Shown here: one piece after another, positions 7,017 through 15,274 of the stretch
Layout of the letters: each line of letters starts with the position of its first letter
How positions within the stretch are numbered: the first letter of the stretch is position 1
The notes under the pieces: generated by a model
Told to the model about the DNA's origin: nothing
The model's database searches: none
The model's input: only the letters and a program-made list of their open reading frames with translations
Position numbers and translations under genes: made by a program
Assembly: GCA_029945625.1 (NCBI GenBank)
Contig: JAQSCW010000020.1
Span: 1 to 33,804 of the forward strand
DNA from: a bacterium
GTDB lineage: Bacteria; Bacteroidota; Bacteroidia; B-17B0; Aurantibacillaceae
Direction: 5' to 3'
DNA length: 33,804 nt

Positions 7017-8444
7017 CTAATGTGCAATATTGATTAGTGCTCCCTGTAATAGATCAACGAAAACTTGAGGAGGTGCAATTCCTAAATAGATTACAAGGGC
7101 TAATAAAATAAACTGGCTCACCGATTCGAGTGGATTGATCCGAACAATATTTATTTCCTTAAAATGAACCGGCTTTAAGAACAGCATTTTAAATATATTT
7201 TTACCCAGTGCCCAGATGATGAGGGTTAACAAAAACAAAACTAGAATCAGTGTTCCATAGTTGCCATCTTCAAACAAGGCTCGAAAAATCAGGAATTCGC
7301 TGGTGAACATACCCGAGGGCGGCATTCCGGTAACTGTAAAAAAAGCAAACAGCAGCACCATGGCCCCTGATACGTTATATTTAAAATAATTTCCAATATC
7401 GTAAATGCTTTTACTTTGGTACACGCGGTGCACTTGCCCAATTTGAAAGAAAAGAGCGGGTTTTACGAAGGAATGTAATACAATGTGCAGAACTGCAGCA
7501 TAAGGACCTATCCCACCCGAGGCAAGACCAATTACTACCAAAGACATGTGCTCCACGCCCGAATAGGCTAACATGCGTTTGATGTTTTTTACATGAAGCA
7601 TATACACGGTAGCGAAAAATAAAGAGAGAATTCCTGAAATAAGCATAATCTTATTAGCCCAATATACTACAGCGGTATGACTTACAATTTCGTAGATGTG
7701 AAAGATGCCGACAAACCCCACATTTACCAGTACACTGCTAATGAGTGCTCCGGCCGGGGAAGGCGCGTTATCTTTGGCATCGATCCCCGCAGCATACATT
7801 GGCACAAGGCCTAACTTTGAAGTGAAACCGGTAAAAATAAATATGAAGGCCAGCTTTAACCAAAACACATCCAAAAAGGGTGCTTGCGTTATGAGGGTAT
7901 CATAAGAAAGATCGGTAACACCCTTGGCATGCATGGCCATTGAAAGAAACAAAATACCTATAAATACCAGCGTGACACTGATTGAGCAAACGAAAATATA
8001 TTTCCAAGTAGCTTCGAGCGCTTTGGCATGACGCTTGTGAAATACCAGCGCCGAAACGCTCAGCGTGGTCAATTCCACAAAGATCCAGGTAATAACGATG
8101 TGGCTCGAGAGGTAAGCCGCGGTGAGGGACGTCATTAAAACAACCATAGCGGCAAAATAGATATTGCTTTCTTCTGCGCTGTTGTTTCTCCCCTCTAAGA
8201 AAATAATACTATGTATAAATGCCGGAACACACAAAACACTTAAAATGAGCAAAAGAAGAATACTTAAACTGTCCGCTACAAAATATCCCGACTCGCTAAT
8301 GCCCATATGTGAACACTCAACAGTTGTAATGGTGAATTGCAGTACTACGAAAGCACACAGCAGAACATACGTCACCATTTTGTTCCTGTTAAAAAACAAA
8401 GAAGCACTGATCAGGCCCGCGAGTATTAAATATGGAAGGATCAC
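7017..8444 (-). CDS. HyfF/NuoN-like antiporter-type membrane subunit
   Basis: This is a 475-residue protein with about 13-14 hydrophobic segments, a member of the proton-translocating NuoL/M/N and Mrp-antiporter family. The conserved TM5 glutamate is in TWIFVELTTLS (E124) and the TM7 lysine in TGFTSKLGLVPM (K210), followed by DAKDNAPSPAGALIS, the usual SPxSA-type loop. IKRMLAYSGVEHMS (288-301) and HSFVKPALFFQIG match later conserved helices. These charged residues form the proton or sodium channel in complex I, so the pump part of this complex looks intact even though its redox arm is altered. The gene is separated by 20 bp from the HyfE-like gene and 12 bp from the large subunit gene. Confidence 0.9.
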   Translation of the reverse strand: MILPYLILAGLISASLFFNRNKMVTYVLLCAFVVLQFTITTVECSHMGISESGYFVADSLSILLLLILSVLCVPAFIHSIIFLEGRNNSAEESNIYFAAMVVLMTSLTAAYLSSHIVITWIFVELTTLSVSALVFHKRHAKALEATWKYIFVCSISVTLVFIGILFLSMAMHAKGVTDLSYDTLITQAPFLDVFWLKLAFIFIFTGFTSKLGLVPMYAAGIDAKDNAPSPAGALISSVLVNVGFVGIFHIYEIVSHTAVVYWANKIMLISGILSLFFATVYMLHVKNIKRMLAYSGVEHMSLVVIGLASGGIGPYAAVLHIVLHSFVKPALFFQIGQVHRVYQSKSIYDIGNYFKYNVSGAMVLLFAFFTVTGMPPSGMFTSEFLIFRALFEDGNYGTLILVLFLLTLIIWALGKNIFKMLFLKPVHFKEINIVRINPLESVSQFILLALVIYLGIAPPQVFVDLLQGALINIAH

Positions 8445-8464
8445 AAGTTTATCGTCTCTGTTTT

Positions 8465-9094
8465 TTAGTCTTTTAACTTCCTTAATTGATCAATATCGTG
8501 GCCCTGCAAAATCTCACCAATTTTATTGGCGAAAACGCCAAGCAAAACAACGCTCACAAAAATATCGAGTAGAATTCCGGTGTTTAAGAGCATAGGCATT
8601 TCACTTCCCACTGCCAGTGAGAGAATAAAAACACCGTTTTCAATGACCAAGTAACCCATCACATGCGTGATGATGTTTTTGCGTGTAATTATAATGTATA
8701 AGCCGGTAAATAATGCCGACACGGCCACAATAAAAAATAGTTTGTTGATATGATCATCGTGAATAGCTTGTGAAAGAGTAAATGAAATCAATATGATCAC
8801 GGTAACAATTACAATAGAAAGGAAATTGGGAACAAACGGTTCTGTTTCACGCGTGATGTTGTTCTTTTTTACCACGTAGGTCAAAAAAGCAGGAAGTATG
8901 ATTGTTTTGAAGATAATGGTTTCGAGCAAAATAAAAAGGAGGTTGGTGAAATCGAGTTTAATTAATTCGATAAATGCCACTCCAAACAAAATGATTCCCT
9001 GGAACGCGAGAATGTTAATAAAACTGTTGAGCCTATTGGTGATGGCAATGTACAGCAAACTGATCAGAAATAATATAAGTAAAATTGCGGTCAT
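8465..9094 (-). CDS. HyfE-like membrane subunit
   Basis: This is a 209-residue protein with about six hydrophobic segments. The segment LLETIIFKTIILPAFLTYVV (E58, K63) is the hallmark of HyfE/MbhG-type subunits, and the C-terminal part, ITHVMGYLVIENGVFILSL, resembles NuoK with its membrane glutamate. Such subunits bridge NuoH and the antiporter-like subunits in group 4 hydrogenases and Ehr complexes. It starts 6 bp after the NuoH-like gene and precedes the NuoN-like gene by 20 bp, in the same order as hyfC-E-F in E. coli, except that a hyfD counterpart is absent. Confidence 0.88.
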   Translation of the reverse strand: MTAILLILFLISLLYIAITNRLNSFINILAFQGIILFGVAFIELIKLDFTNLLFILLETIIFKTIILPAFLTYVVKKNNITRETEPFVPNFLSIVIVTVIILISFTLSQAIHDDHINKLFFIVAVSALFTGLYIIITRKNIITHVMGYLVIENGVFILSLAVGSEMPMLLNTGILLDIFVSVVLLGVFANKIGEILQGHDIDQLRKLKD

Positions 9095-9100
9095 CGTGTA

Positions 9101-10021
9101 TCAGGTTATTTTTCCCAGTAATAATAATGCGCCTAAAAATATCAACAATGAAATGGAGGTGAGTACAAAAATAAATTGAGGATTGTGGCTCATTCTGAAA
9201 CGTGCCATAAACGATTCGATGGTACCGGCACTAATCGCAAACACCACTTGAATAAATAGCATGAAAGGAATTGCCAGATAAATGGGTATAGAGGGGCTCA
9301 AAAAAAGATCGGCTATAAGTGCGCCATACATGGCAAATTTGAGATTGGTGGTGTAGAGGATCATTCCCAGATCGAAGCCGCTATTGTCGAGGATGATTAC
9401 TTCGTGCATCATGGTAAGTTCCAAATGTGTTTTGGGATCATCAATAGGCATTCTGCTGTTCTCAATCATGGCAATGGCCACCAACACAAGTGCGGCAAGT
9501 GCCACTACGGCCTGCTCAACATGCGACCCCATTCCCATATACAGAGTGCTAAAGATCTGATGAAAAGAGGTGTGACCGGTGAGCAACGAAAGGGACCCAA
9601 TAAGAATAAAAAAGGCGGGTTCAGCCAACATCGAAAAAAGGCCTTCCCTACTGGCACCCATGCCTTCAAAACTGCTGCCGGTATCAAGTGCTGAAATAAT
9701 AGTAAAAAATTTACCCAGAGCAAGGAGGTAAGCAAAAAAAACGAAATCTCCACTAAAGGAGATTAACCCGGGTTGATCGCCAAAGGGCACCAAAAGAGCC
9801 GACAAAAATACCGTGGCGAAATAAATACTTGGAGCAATTTGAAAAATAAAACTGGTAGTTTCGCTGGTCACCGCCCCCTTCTTCAGCAAACGCCAAATGT
9901 CCTTTAAGGGTTGAAACACCCCCGGCCCTTTTCTACCCGAAAAGAAACTCTTAGTACGGATGAGAATGCCCGTGAAGAACAGACTCGTAAAAATAATAAG
10001 AATAATACTTATTCCCTGCAT
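9101..10021 (-). CDS. HyfC/NuoH-like membrane subunit
   Basis: This is a 306-residue protein with about eight transmembrane segments. It has the cytoplasmic loop GRKGPGVFQPLKDIWRLLKK (29-48), ALDTGSSFEGMGASRE (111-126) and AMIENSRMPIDDPKTHLELTMMHE (184-207), all close to NuoH and HycD/HyfC consensus. In complex I this subunit links the quinone or active-site chamber to the proton channels, and its charged loops are preserved here. It begins 1 bp after the HyfB-like gene, so translation is probably coupled. Confidence 0.9.
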   Translation of the reverse strand: MQGISIILIIFTSLFFTGILIRTKSFFSGRKGPGVFQPLKDIWRLLKKGAVTSETTSFIFQIAPSIYFATVFLSALLVPFGDQPGLISFSGDFVFFAYLLALGKFFTIISALDTGSSFEGMGASREGLFSMLAEPAFFILIGSLSLLTGHTSFHQIFSTLYMGMGSHVEQAVVALAALVLVAIAMIENSRMPIDDPKTHLELTMMHEVIILDNSGFDLGMILYTTNLKFAMYGALIADLFLSPSIPIYLAIPFMLFIQVVFAISAGTIESFMARFRMSHNPQFIFVLTSISLLIFLGALLLLGKIT

Positions 10022-10022
10022 G

Positions 10023-12044
10023 CTAAATGTGTTGAAATAGTTTAACCATATAATGCACCAGATCCATGGTAAGTGGAATCATGATGGCAATGAAAATAAA
10101 CACCACCCCATATAAAATATACAATTGCATATTCCCGTTTTGAAGAAATCTGAATTTGGACATAAAACCTTTGAGGAGTTTTAAGGGAAGATCGATAAAC
10201 AAAGCCTCCACTTTATCATAAGGATGTGTGTGCGAGTGAACAGCATTTGGGAAAACTCCTTTGAGTTCATTTTCTTTTTTATTCATGATCAGCATGGGGT
10301 GCACCAATTTACGGTACGAACGCACAAATGAATTTGCCGTGTATTGTAGTTTGGGTGTGGGTGCAATATACCCGCAACCCCAGGTGGGTCCGAAATCTTT
10401 TATGCTCTTGCGGGTAATCAGCTTCCTGATTCCCAACACAAGTAAAACCAGGGCCACAAGCGCCCAGGCGGCAAAACTCACTTGCTGCATTACTCCCGTA
10501 AAATCGTCGAGACCCGAAAAGGGATCAGCCGTGTTTACAAAAAGTTGAAGCGGACGAGTCAGCAGCCGCATAAACAGTTGCGGAACTAACCCAATAAGCA
10601 GAATCACAAGCACTACCATGTATTTTGGAAATAACTTCGAAAGTTCAGCTTCTTTGATCGGGTGTTCGTAAGGGTGCCGTTCGCTTCCCAAAAAAATGAT
10701 TCCAAACGCTTTGGTGAAACACAGCATGGCAAGACCACCAATGAGCACTAAACCAAAAATGGAAAGAATAAAAATGATGGCAGAACTCAATTGGCCTGAT
10801 TGAATGCCGCTAAATAAACCTGAGTAAAGTAGAAACTCTGAAATAAATCCGTTAAAAGGCGGTAAGCCGCAAATGGCCAAGGCCGCAATTAAAAATAAAA
10901 TGGCTGTTTGTGGCATTTTCTTAATGAGTCCGCCCAAACGTTCAATCTCCATGGTGTGGGTAGCCTGATACACAGTGCCTGCACAATAAAAAAGCAGAGA
11001 TTTAAAAAGTGAATGATTTAAGGTGTGCAACAAAGCTCCGGCAAAGCCTGCCAAAGCCAGATACGAATTGTCGGTTGCTTTACCAATGCACCCAAGGCCG
11101 ATGCCCATCCCAATGATACCAATGTTTTCGATGCTGTGATAGGCAAGGAGTTTTTTGACGTTATGCTGTATGATGGCCAGCATCACGCCGTAAACTCCCG
11201 TAACCGCCGAAAGAATCAGAATCAAATAGCCCAACACTAAATAATTGCCATCTATGAGTATCAGCATTCGCAGAATTCCAAAGATTCCAAGCTTAATGAT
11301 AACGCCCGACATGATGCCGGAAACGTGAGAAGGAGAAGCAGGATGCGCATAAGGTAACCAAGTGTGAAAAGGCACAAACCCCGCTTTGATCGCAAAGGTG
11401 ATAAAAAAACAAGCAAAGAGTAAAAGTGCAGCAGGTGCGCTTGCTGATTTGCTATATGAACCAATTGCATTAAAATCAAAGGAGCCGGTATGGCTGTACA
11501 CAATGATGAATCCCAACATTAAAAACACAATACCAATGTGTGATTGGATCAAATAATTAATACCGGCCTTAACGATCTCAATATTCCGATGTTCGAAGAT
11601 GATTAGCAGGAAAGAGGCAATGGCCATAAGTTCCCACACACATAAAAAGGCTAATCCGTTTTGAACAACATAAATACCAAGCATGGCAACATGTATAACA
11701 ATGAAACTTGAGAAATGTAAAGAGAGATTTGCCTTTTGTTCCTGATAGGCCTTCATGTATCGAATCCCATATAAAATTCCTGTGATCATGGTGAAATTCA
11801 TTAACAGAATGAACCAGGCCGAGAGCGCATCCATACGAATCGGAATTTCACCAAACACACGTCCGCCATAATAAAGCTTCTCAACTACTTCGCCCTGCAG
11901 CACCGCAATGGCCACCACCGAACTAATGCCGGCGTTGATCAACACGGCCAAGAGGGCAACATAACCTTTGAGTTTGCCTGGCACCGTCGCGCAGAGTGCA
12001 ACAAATAAAAGTGTGGTAACTATGAGACCAATACTTAAGTTCAA
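10023..12044 (-). CDS. HyfB/NuoL-like antiporter-type membrane subunit
   Basis: This is a 673-residue protein and the first gene of the operon. It has about 16 hydrophobic segments of the NuoL/MrpA family. The TM5 glutamate lies in FLCVWELMAIAS (E138), the TM7 lysine in FAIKAGFVPFHTWLPYAHP (K220), with SPSHVSGIMSGV and K251 in the next helix. A long C-terminal extension follows residue ~530, with a soluble stretch containing a Trp/Pro/Cys-rich segment (GPTWGCGYIAP) and a final membrane helix, as in HyfB/HycC. There is 185 bp to the CBS gene upstream, containing that gene's terminator (12137-12176) and a small dyad (12083-12097), so the operon is likely transcribed from its own promoter just upstream of 12044. 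Confidence 0.9.
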   Translation of the reverse strand: MNLSIGLIVTTLLFVALCATVPGKLKGYVALLAVLINAGISSVVAIAVLQGEVVEKLYYGGRVFGEIPIRMDALSAWFILLMNFTMITGILYGIRYMKAYQEQKANLSLHFSSFIVIHVAMLGIYVVQNGLAFLCVWELMAIASFLLIIFEHRNIEIVKAGINYLIQSHIGIVFLMLGFIIVYSHTGSFDFNAIGSYSKSASAPAALLLFACFFITFAIKAGFVPFHTWLPYAHPASPSHVSGIMSGVIIKLGIFGILRMLILIDGNYLVLGYLILILSAVTGVYGVMLAIIQHNVKKLLAYHSIENIGIIGMGIGLGCIGKATDNSYLALAGFAGALLHTLNHSLFKSLLFYCAGTVYQATHTMEIERLGGLIKKMPQTAILFLIAALAICGLPPFNGFISEFLLYSGLFSGIQSGQLSSAIIFILSIFGLVLIGGLAMLCFTKAFGIIFLGSERHPYEHPIKEAELSKLFPKYMVVLVILLIGLVPQLFMRLLTRPLQLFVNTADPFSGLDDFTGVMQQVSFAAWALVALVLLVLGIRKLITRKSIKDFGPTWGCGYIAPTPKLQYTANSFVRSYRKLVHPMLIMNKKENELKGVFPNAVHSHTHPYDKVEALFIDLPLKLLKGFMSKFRFLQNGNMQLYILYGVVFIFIAIMIPLTMDLVHYMVKLFQHI

Positions 12045-12082
12045 GAAAGTGAATTTAAACGTGAAAAATCAGGACACAGAAT

Positions 12083-12097
12083 GTTGAAACAATCAAC
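12083..12097. promoter_or_regulatory. Inverted repeat upstream of the Ehr-like operon
   Basis: GTTGA-AACAA-TCAAC is a perfect 5-bp inverted repeat, 39 bp before the first start codon of the operon. It resembles a Crp/Fnr-type site, but the spacing is one base shorter than the TTGAT-N4-ATCAA standard. It may be an operator or chance. Confidence 0.3.
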
Positions 12098-12136
12098 ACG
12101 GCACTTTCATAGTTTTTGGTGCTATAAATATAGTAT

Positions 12137-12176
12137 AAAAAAATACCCCCCACCAAAAGTTTTTTTGATCGGGGGT
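12137..12176 (-). terminator. Rho-independent terminator of the CBS gene
   Basis: On the minus strand ACCCCC (12176-12171) pairs with GGGGGT (12150-12145), followed by A and seven T (to 12137). It lies 54 bp after the CBS-protein stop and separates that gene from the downstream complex operon. Confidence 0.75.
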
Positions 12177-12229
12177 CATTTTAAATGATTAATTGAATTA
12201 AGTGCCGAAGCAAGGGGCAAAAGGCGCCT

Positions 12230-12661
12230 TTATCTTTGAATATAATCTTGTAAATTGTCGATAATGTATTTTTGTTCTTCGATGATAAACTTCACCAGAT
12301 CCCCGATGGACACAACGCCGATTAATTCTTTTTTATCAAGCACGGGCAAATACCTTACACCACCGGTCATTTTGGCCAAACAATCGTTAATACTGTCTTC
12401 TGAAGTAATGGTAATAGGTTTTGATTCCATGATCTCACCCACTGTAATTTCTTTGGAGGACCTTCCCTTCACAATAACTTTCCGCGTATAATCCCGTTCG
12501 GTAAACATGCCTTCAAATTTACCGTCTTTAAGCACGAGCAGTGCTCCCAGATTTTTATCCACCATCATTTTAATGGCATCGTACACCAACATGTCGGGAC
12601 TCACGGTAAAGAGCGTTTTGCTCTTTTGCTGGAGAAGATGTTTCACTTGCTTGGTAATCAT
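12230..12661 (-). CDS. CBS-domain pair protein
   Basis: This is a 143-residue protein made of two CBS motifs: about 18-62 (VSPDMLVYDAIKMMVDKNLGALLV, then GKFEGMFTERDY) and about 78-128 (ESKPITITSEDSINDCLAKM, then GVRYLPVLDKKELIGVVSIGDLV). CBS pairs bind adenine nucleotides and act as energy sensors. There is no attached effector domain, so it would work on a partner. It has a strong AGGAGG (12667-12672) five bases before the ATG, unusual for a Bacteroidota gene and supporting this start. It sits between the Ehr-like operon (same strand, separate terminator) and the sulfur genes (opposite strand), so it may report adenylate state to either. That link is inference. Confidence 0.9.
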   Translation of the reverse strand: MITKQVKHLLQQKSKTLFTVSPDMLVYDAIKMMVDKNLGALLVLKDGKFEGMFTERDYTRKVIVKGRSSKEITVGEIMESKPITITSEDSINDCLAKMTGGVRYLPVLDKKELIGVVSIGDLVKFIIEEQKYIIDNLQDYIQR

Positions 12662-13045
12662 TTTATCCTCCTTTATTTTATTTAATTGTTTAATCTAAGT
12701 TAATGAATAATTTAAGCTTTAACAAGAATTGCCAAAATTTAGTGTTCTTTGTTGCCGTGAGGGTCTTTTTCCGTTTCAGGATTTAGGAGCTTTAACTACC
12801 AATTCGGTAATTCAATCGACCAAATTCGGATTTTCTTCGTCGAAAATGGCGTTTTTTGACTTCTGCGAACCCCGCCAATGTCAGTTATCATGGTCATTTG
12901 GGTAAAGAAACAGGTCTGCTTTGGCAGAAAGAACACGTATTCTTGAAAAGTTCAAGTTCATCCGGGGCAAAGCTTTCACATTTAAAAAGAGCACAACGAA
13001 GGTCGATTTTAAAGCAACAAATGTTACACAAGGTGCGGATTTAGT

Positions 13046-13059
13046 GTGATTCATATCAA
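13046..13059. promoter_or_regulatory. Crp/Fnr-type box candidate upstream of the SQR operon
   Basis: GTGAT-TCAT-ATCAA matches the TTGAT-N4-ATCAA pattern in nine of ten defined positions. It lies 87 bp upstream of the SQR-like start codon and about 45 bp before the -7 candidate, where an activator could sit. No regulator of this family is encoded in the window. Confidence 0.4.
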
Positions 13060-13103
13060 GAGTAAACCTGACTCCCATCATCCGAAGTGCCGTGTACCCC
13101 CCG

Positions 13104-13111
13104 TAGATTTG
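13104..13111 (+). promoter_or_regulatory. Candidate -7 box (TAnnTTTG) of the SQR operon
   Basis: TAGATTTG fits the Bacteroidota -7 consensus and would leave a leader of about 30 nt before the ATG at 13147. A clear -33 TTTG is not present, which fits an activator-dependent promoter but also weakens the call. Confidence 0.35.
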
Positions 13112-13146
13112 TTCCGTAAAATCGTAACAGTTAAAAACAAAAAATC

Positions 13147-14394
13147 ATGAAACAATTGCTAATACTAGGCGCAGGGACAGCGGGAACCATGATGGCCAAT
13201 CACCTGAACCACGAACTTGACAAAAAAGACTGGAAAATCACCATTGTTGACGAACGCACGAAACATTATTATCAACCCGGCTATTTATTTCTGCCCTTTG
13301 ATATTTACGAACCAAGTGACATTGTAAAAGAGATAGAGGAATTTATTCCAAAAGGAGTAAACCTATTAAAAAGTAAGATCGATCGGATCCTTCCAAAAGA
13401 AAACTCGGTGCGTTTAGAAGACGGTAAAGAACTTCATTATGACCTGTTGATCATCGCCACGGGTGCCCGTATTGCTCCCGAAGAAACGCCGGGCATGCAG
13501 GATGAAGAGTGGCACAAGAGTATTTTCGATTTTTATACCTACGAAGGCGCCTTGGCCTTGAGAAACAAATTACGCAACTGGGAAGGTGGCAAACTAGTGG
13601 TGCACATCACCGAAATGCCGATAAAATGTCCGGTTGCGCCTCTGGAATTTGCATTTTTGGCAGACTCCTATTTTAAACATAAAAAAATGCGCGATAAAGT
13701 GGAGATCGTGTATGTTACCCCCTTGAGTGGTGCATTTACCAAGCCTAAAGCCACTGCCGCACTGGATCATTTGCTACATGATAAGAACATACACATTGAA
13801 ACCGACTTTGCGATTGAGAGTATTGACTATGCAAAAAATGCGCTGGTAGATTATTCGGGAAGGGAAGTTTCATACGACCTTTTGGTGACCGTACCAACTA
13901 ATAAAGGAGACGACCTAATTGCGCGTTCGGAAATGGGAGACGAACTTAATTATGTGCCTACCAACAAAGCCACACTGCAGTCGCAAGCACATCAAAATAT
14001 TTTTGTGCTTGGCGACGCATCCAATATTCCCGCTTCCAAAGCCGGCTCAGTAGCTCACTTTGAAGCCGAAATTCTTACTGAGAACATTCTGCGGTTTATA
14101 AAAGGAGAGCCTCTTAAGGCCGATTTCGACGGACACGCCAATTGTTTTATTGAAACAGGAAATGGTAAAGCCCTTTTGATTGATTTCAATTATACACACG
14201 AACCCGTAGAAGGCACCTTTCCATTCCCCGGAATTGGTCCTCTGAGATTATTAAAAGAAAGTCGCATTAATCACATGGGTAAACTGGCCTTCCGCTGGAT
14301 TTACTGGAACATGTTATTAAAAGGCACCCACATTCCTTTTGTATCAACAAGCATGCAGGAGTCGGGGAAACATTATGAAGAAGTAGAAAATTAA
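13147..14394 (+). CDS. sqr: Sulfide:quinone oxidoreductase-like FAD flavoprotein
   Basis: This is a 415-residue protein of the pyridine nucleotide-disulfide/SQR superfamily. It starts with the FAD-binding GAGTAGTMMANHL (8-20), has the second glycine/ATG motif LLIIATGARIAPEETPG, and FVLGDASNIPASKAGSVAHFEAE (287-309) near the flavin. The protein has just two cysteines, C161 (IKCPVAP) and C333 (ANCFIETGNGKALLIDFNY). They correspond to the pair that cycles sulfur in SQR; the third cysteine of classical type I enzymes is absent. The C-terminal region (WIYWNMLLKG) may be the membrane-contacting helix. SQR oxidises sulfide to zero-valent sulfur or persulfide and reduces quinone at the inner membrane. 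It is the first gene of an operon with TusE/DsrC-like and DsrE-like proteins, 24 bp before the next gene. Confidence 0.88.
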   Translation: MKQLLILGAGTAGTMMANHLNHELDKKDWKITIVDERTKHYYQPGYLFLPFDIYEPSDIVKEIEEFIPKGVNLLKSKIDRILPKENSVRLEDGKELHYDLLIIATGARIAPEETPGMQDEEWHKSIFDFYTYEGALALRNKLRNWEGGKLVVHITEMPIKCPVAPLEFAFLADSYFKHKKMRDKVEIVYVTPLSGAFTKPKATAALDHLLHDKNIHIETDFAIESIDYAKNALVDYSGREVSYDLLVTVPTNKGDDLIARSEMGDELNYVPTNKATLQSQAHQNIFVLGDASNIPASKAGSVAHFEAEILTENILRFIKGEPLKADFDGHANCFIETGNGKALLIDFNYTHEPVEGTFPFPGIGPLRLLKESRINHMGKLAFRWIYWNMLLKGTHIPFVSTSMQESGKHYEEVEN

Positions 14395-14418
14395 TTGTTT
14401 AACTAAATATATAACATC

Positions 14419-14733
14419 ATGACACAAACAAAAATGATCGGCAACAAAGCGATCACCGTAAACGAAGAAGGTTACCTAGTAGATTTTTCTCATTGGGACA
14501 AACAAGTGGCAGAAACCATTGCCAAAGAAGTGAATATCGACCTTAGCCAAAGACATTGGGAGGTGCTTAATTTTCTGCAAGACCAGCACAAAAAAGAAGT
14601 AGCCCTTAATATCCGCAAAGTAGGAAGTAGCGGGGTGGTGAGTATCAAAGAATTTTATACACTCTTTCCGCAGGGACCTTTAAAAACAGCAACAAAAATA
14701 GCCGGCATTCCAAAACCTGCCAGTTGTATTTAA
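14419..14733 (+). CDS. tusE: TusE/DsrC-family sulfur carrier with one C-terminal cysteine
   Basis: This is a 104-residue protein of the DsrC/TusE/gamma-subunit family: GYLVDFSHWDKQVAETIA (19-36), LSQRHWEVLNFLQ (42-54) and a flexible C-terminal arm GPLKTATKIAGIPKPASCI. The penultimate cysteine C103, the sulfur-accepting residue, is kept. The second cysteine found in true DsrC (the C of xGCKIAG) is T92 here. A one-cysteine form matches TusE-like carriers that relay persulfide rather than DsrC, which makes a trisulfide with DsrAB. No dsrAB is in the window. Its position after SQR and before a DsrE-type protein suggests it takes persulfide sulfur from that pathway. Confidence 0.88.
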   Translation: MTQTKMIGNKAITVNEEGYLVDFSHWDKQVAETIAKEVNIDLSQRHWEVLNFLQDQHKKEVALNIRKVGSSGVVSIKEFYTLFPQGPLKTATKIAGIPKPASCI

Positions 14734-14755
14734 TGTATCACGTAAAAACAATGTT

Positions 14756-15238
14756 ATGAACGAAGTAGATGGTGATGTAAAAAAAATGATGATTATTCTG
14801 TCCAAAGCCACCTTGGACAATGTATACGCAGCCTTTATACTTGCTAATGGAGCAAGATCAGAAGGCATTGAAGCCGAAATGTTTTTTACTTTCTTTGGAT
14901 TGGAAGCAGTGCACAAGAAAAAACTGGAACATTTGCACGTAGCAACGGTTGGGAATCCGGCCATGCACATACCTACCATGTTGGGAGGATTTCCCGGAAT
15001 GGAAGCTATGGCTACTACCATGATGAAAAAGGAAATGGAAAAGATAGATATTCCACCGGTACATGAATTCCTGGATATTCTTTCGGCATCAGGTGTAAAA
15101 CTCTGGGCCTGCCGATTGGCGATGGATATGTTTCACTATAAAAAGGAAGATCTCTACGAAGGACTTGATGATGTACTTACCGTAGGCGGATTTTACGAAC
15201 GTGCAAAAGGCGTAGGTACGCATATGCTGTTTATTTAA
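14756..15238 (+). CDS. DsrE/DsrF-like (DsrE2-type) sulfurtransferase
   Basis: This is a 160-residue protein with the DsrE fold: MMIILSKATLDNVYAAFILANGA (11-33), a strand AEMFFTFFGLEAV, a Met-rich membrane-proximal loop (GGFPGMEAMATTMMKKEM, 77-94), and KLWACRLAMDMF where C119 is the sole cysteine. DsrE2-type proteins bind sulfur on this cysteine and pass it to TusA/TusE-like carriers. It is the third and last gene of the SQR operon, 22 bp after the TusE-like gene. DsrE here is a single short protein, not the DsrEFH heterohexamer, so I infer a sulfane-sulfur trafficking role in the cytoplasm or at the membrane. Confidence 0.88.
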   Translation: MNEVDGDVKKMMIILSKATLDNVYAAFILANGARSEGIEAEMFFTFFGLEAVHKKKLEHLHVATVGNPAMHIPTMLGGFPGMEAMATTMMKKEMEKIDIPPVHEFLDILSASGVKLWACRLAMDMFHYKKEDLYEGLDDVLTVGGFYERAKGVGTHMLFI

Positions 15239-15274
15239 GGGAAGGCGCTGCTTAAACTTGAATTAACAATTCGA

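Larger units (their letters stand above)
12662..13146. other. Divergent intergenic region between CBS and SQR-like genes
   Basis: This 485-bp stretch lacks a supported gene; short ORFs on both strands at 12856-13081 have no recognisable features. It should contain the divergent promoters. I note a dyad at 13046-13059 and a TAGATTTG -7 candidate at 13104-13111, both on the SQR side. Confidence 0.45.

Noticed and set aside
12856-13081. Overlapping 62-aa and 66-aa ORFs between the CBS and SQR genes
   Set aside because: They lie in the divergent regulatory region, have no domain, no leader and contradict each other in strand.
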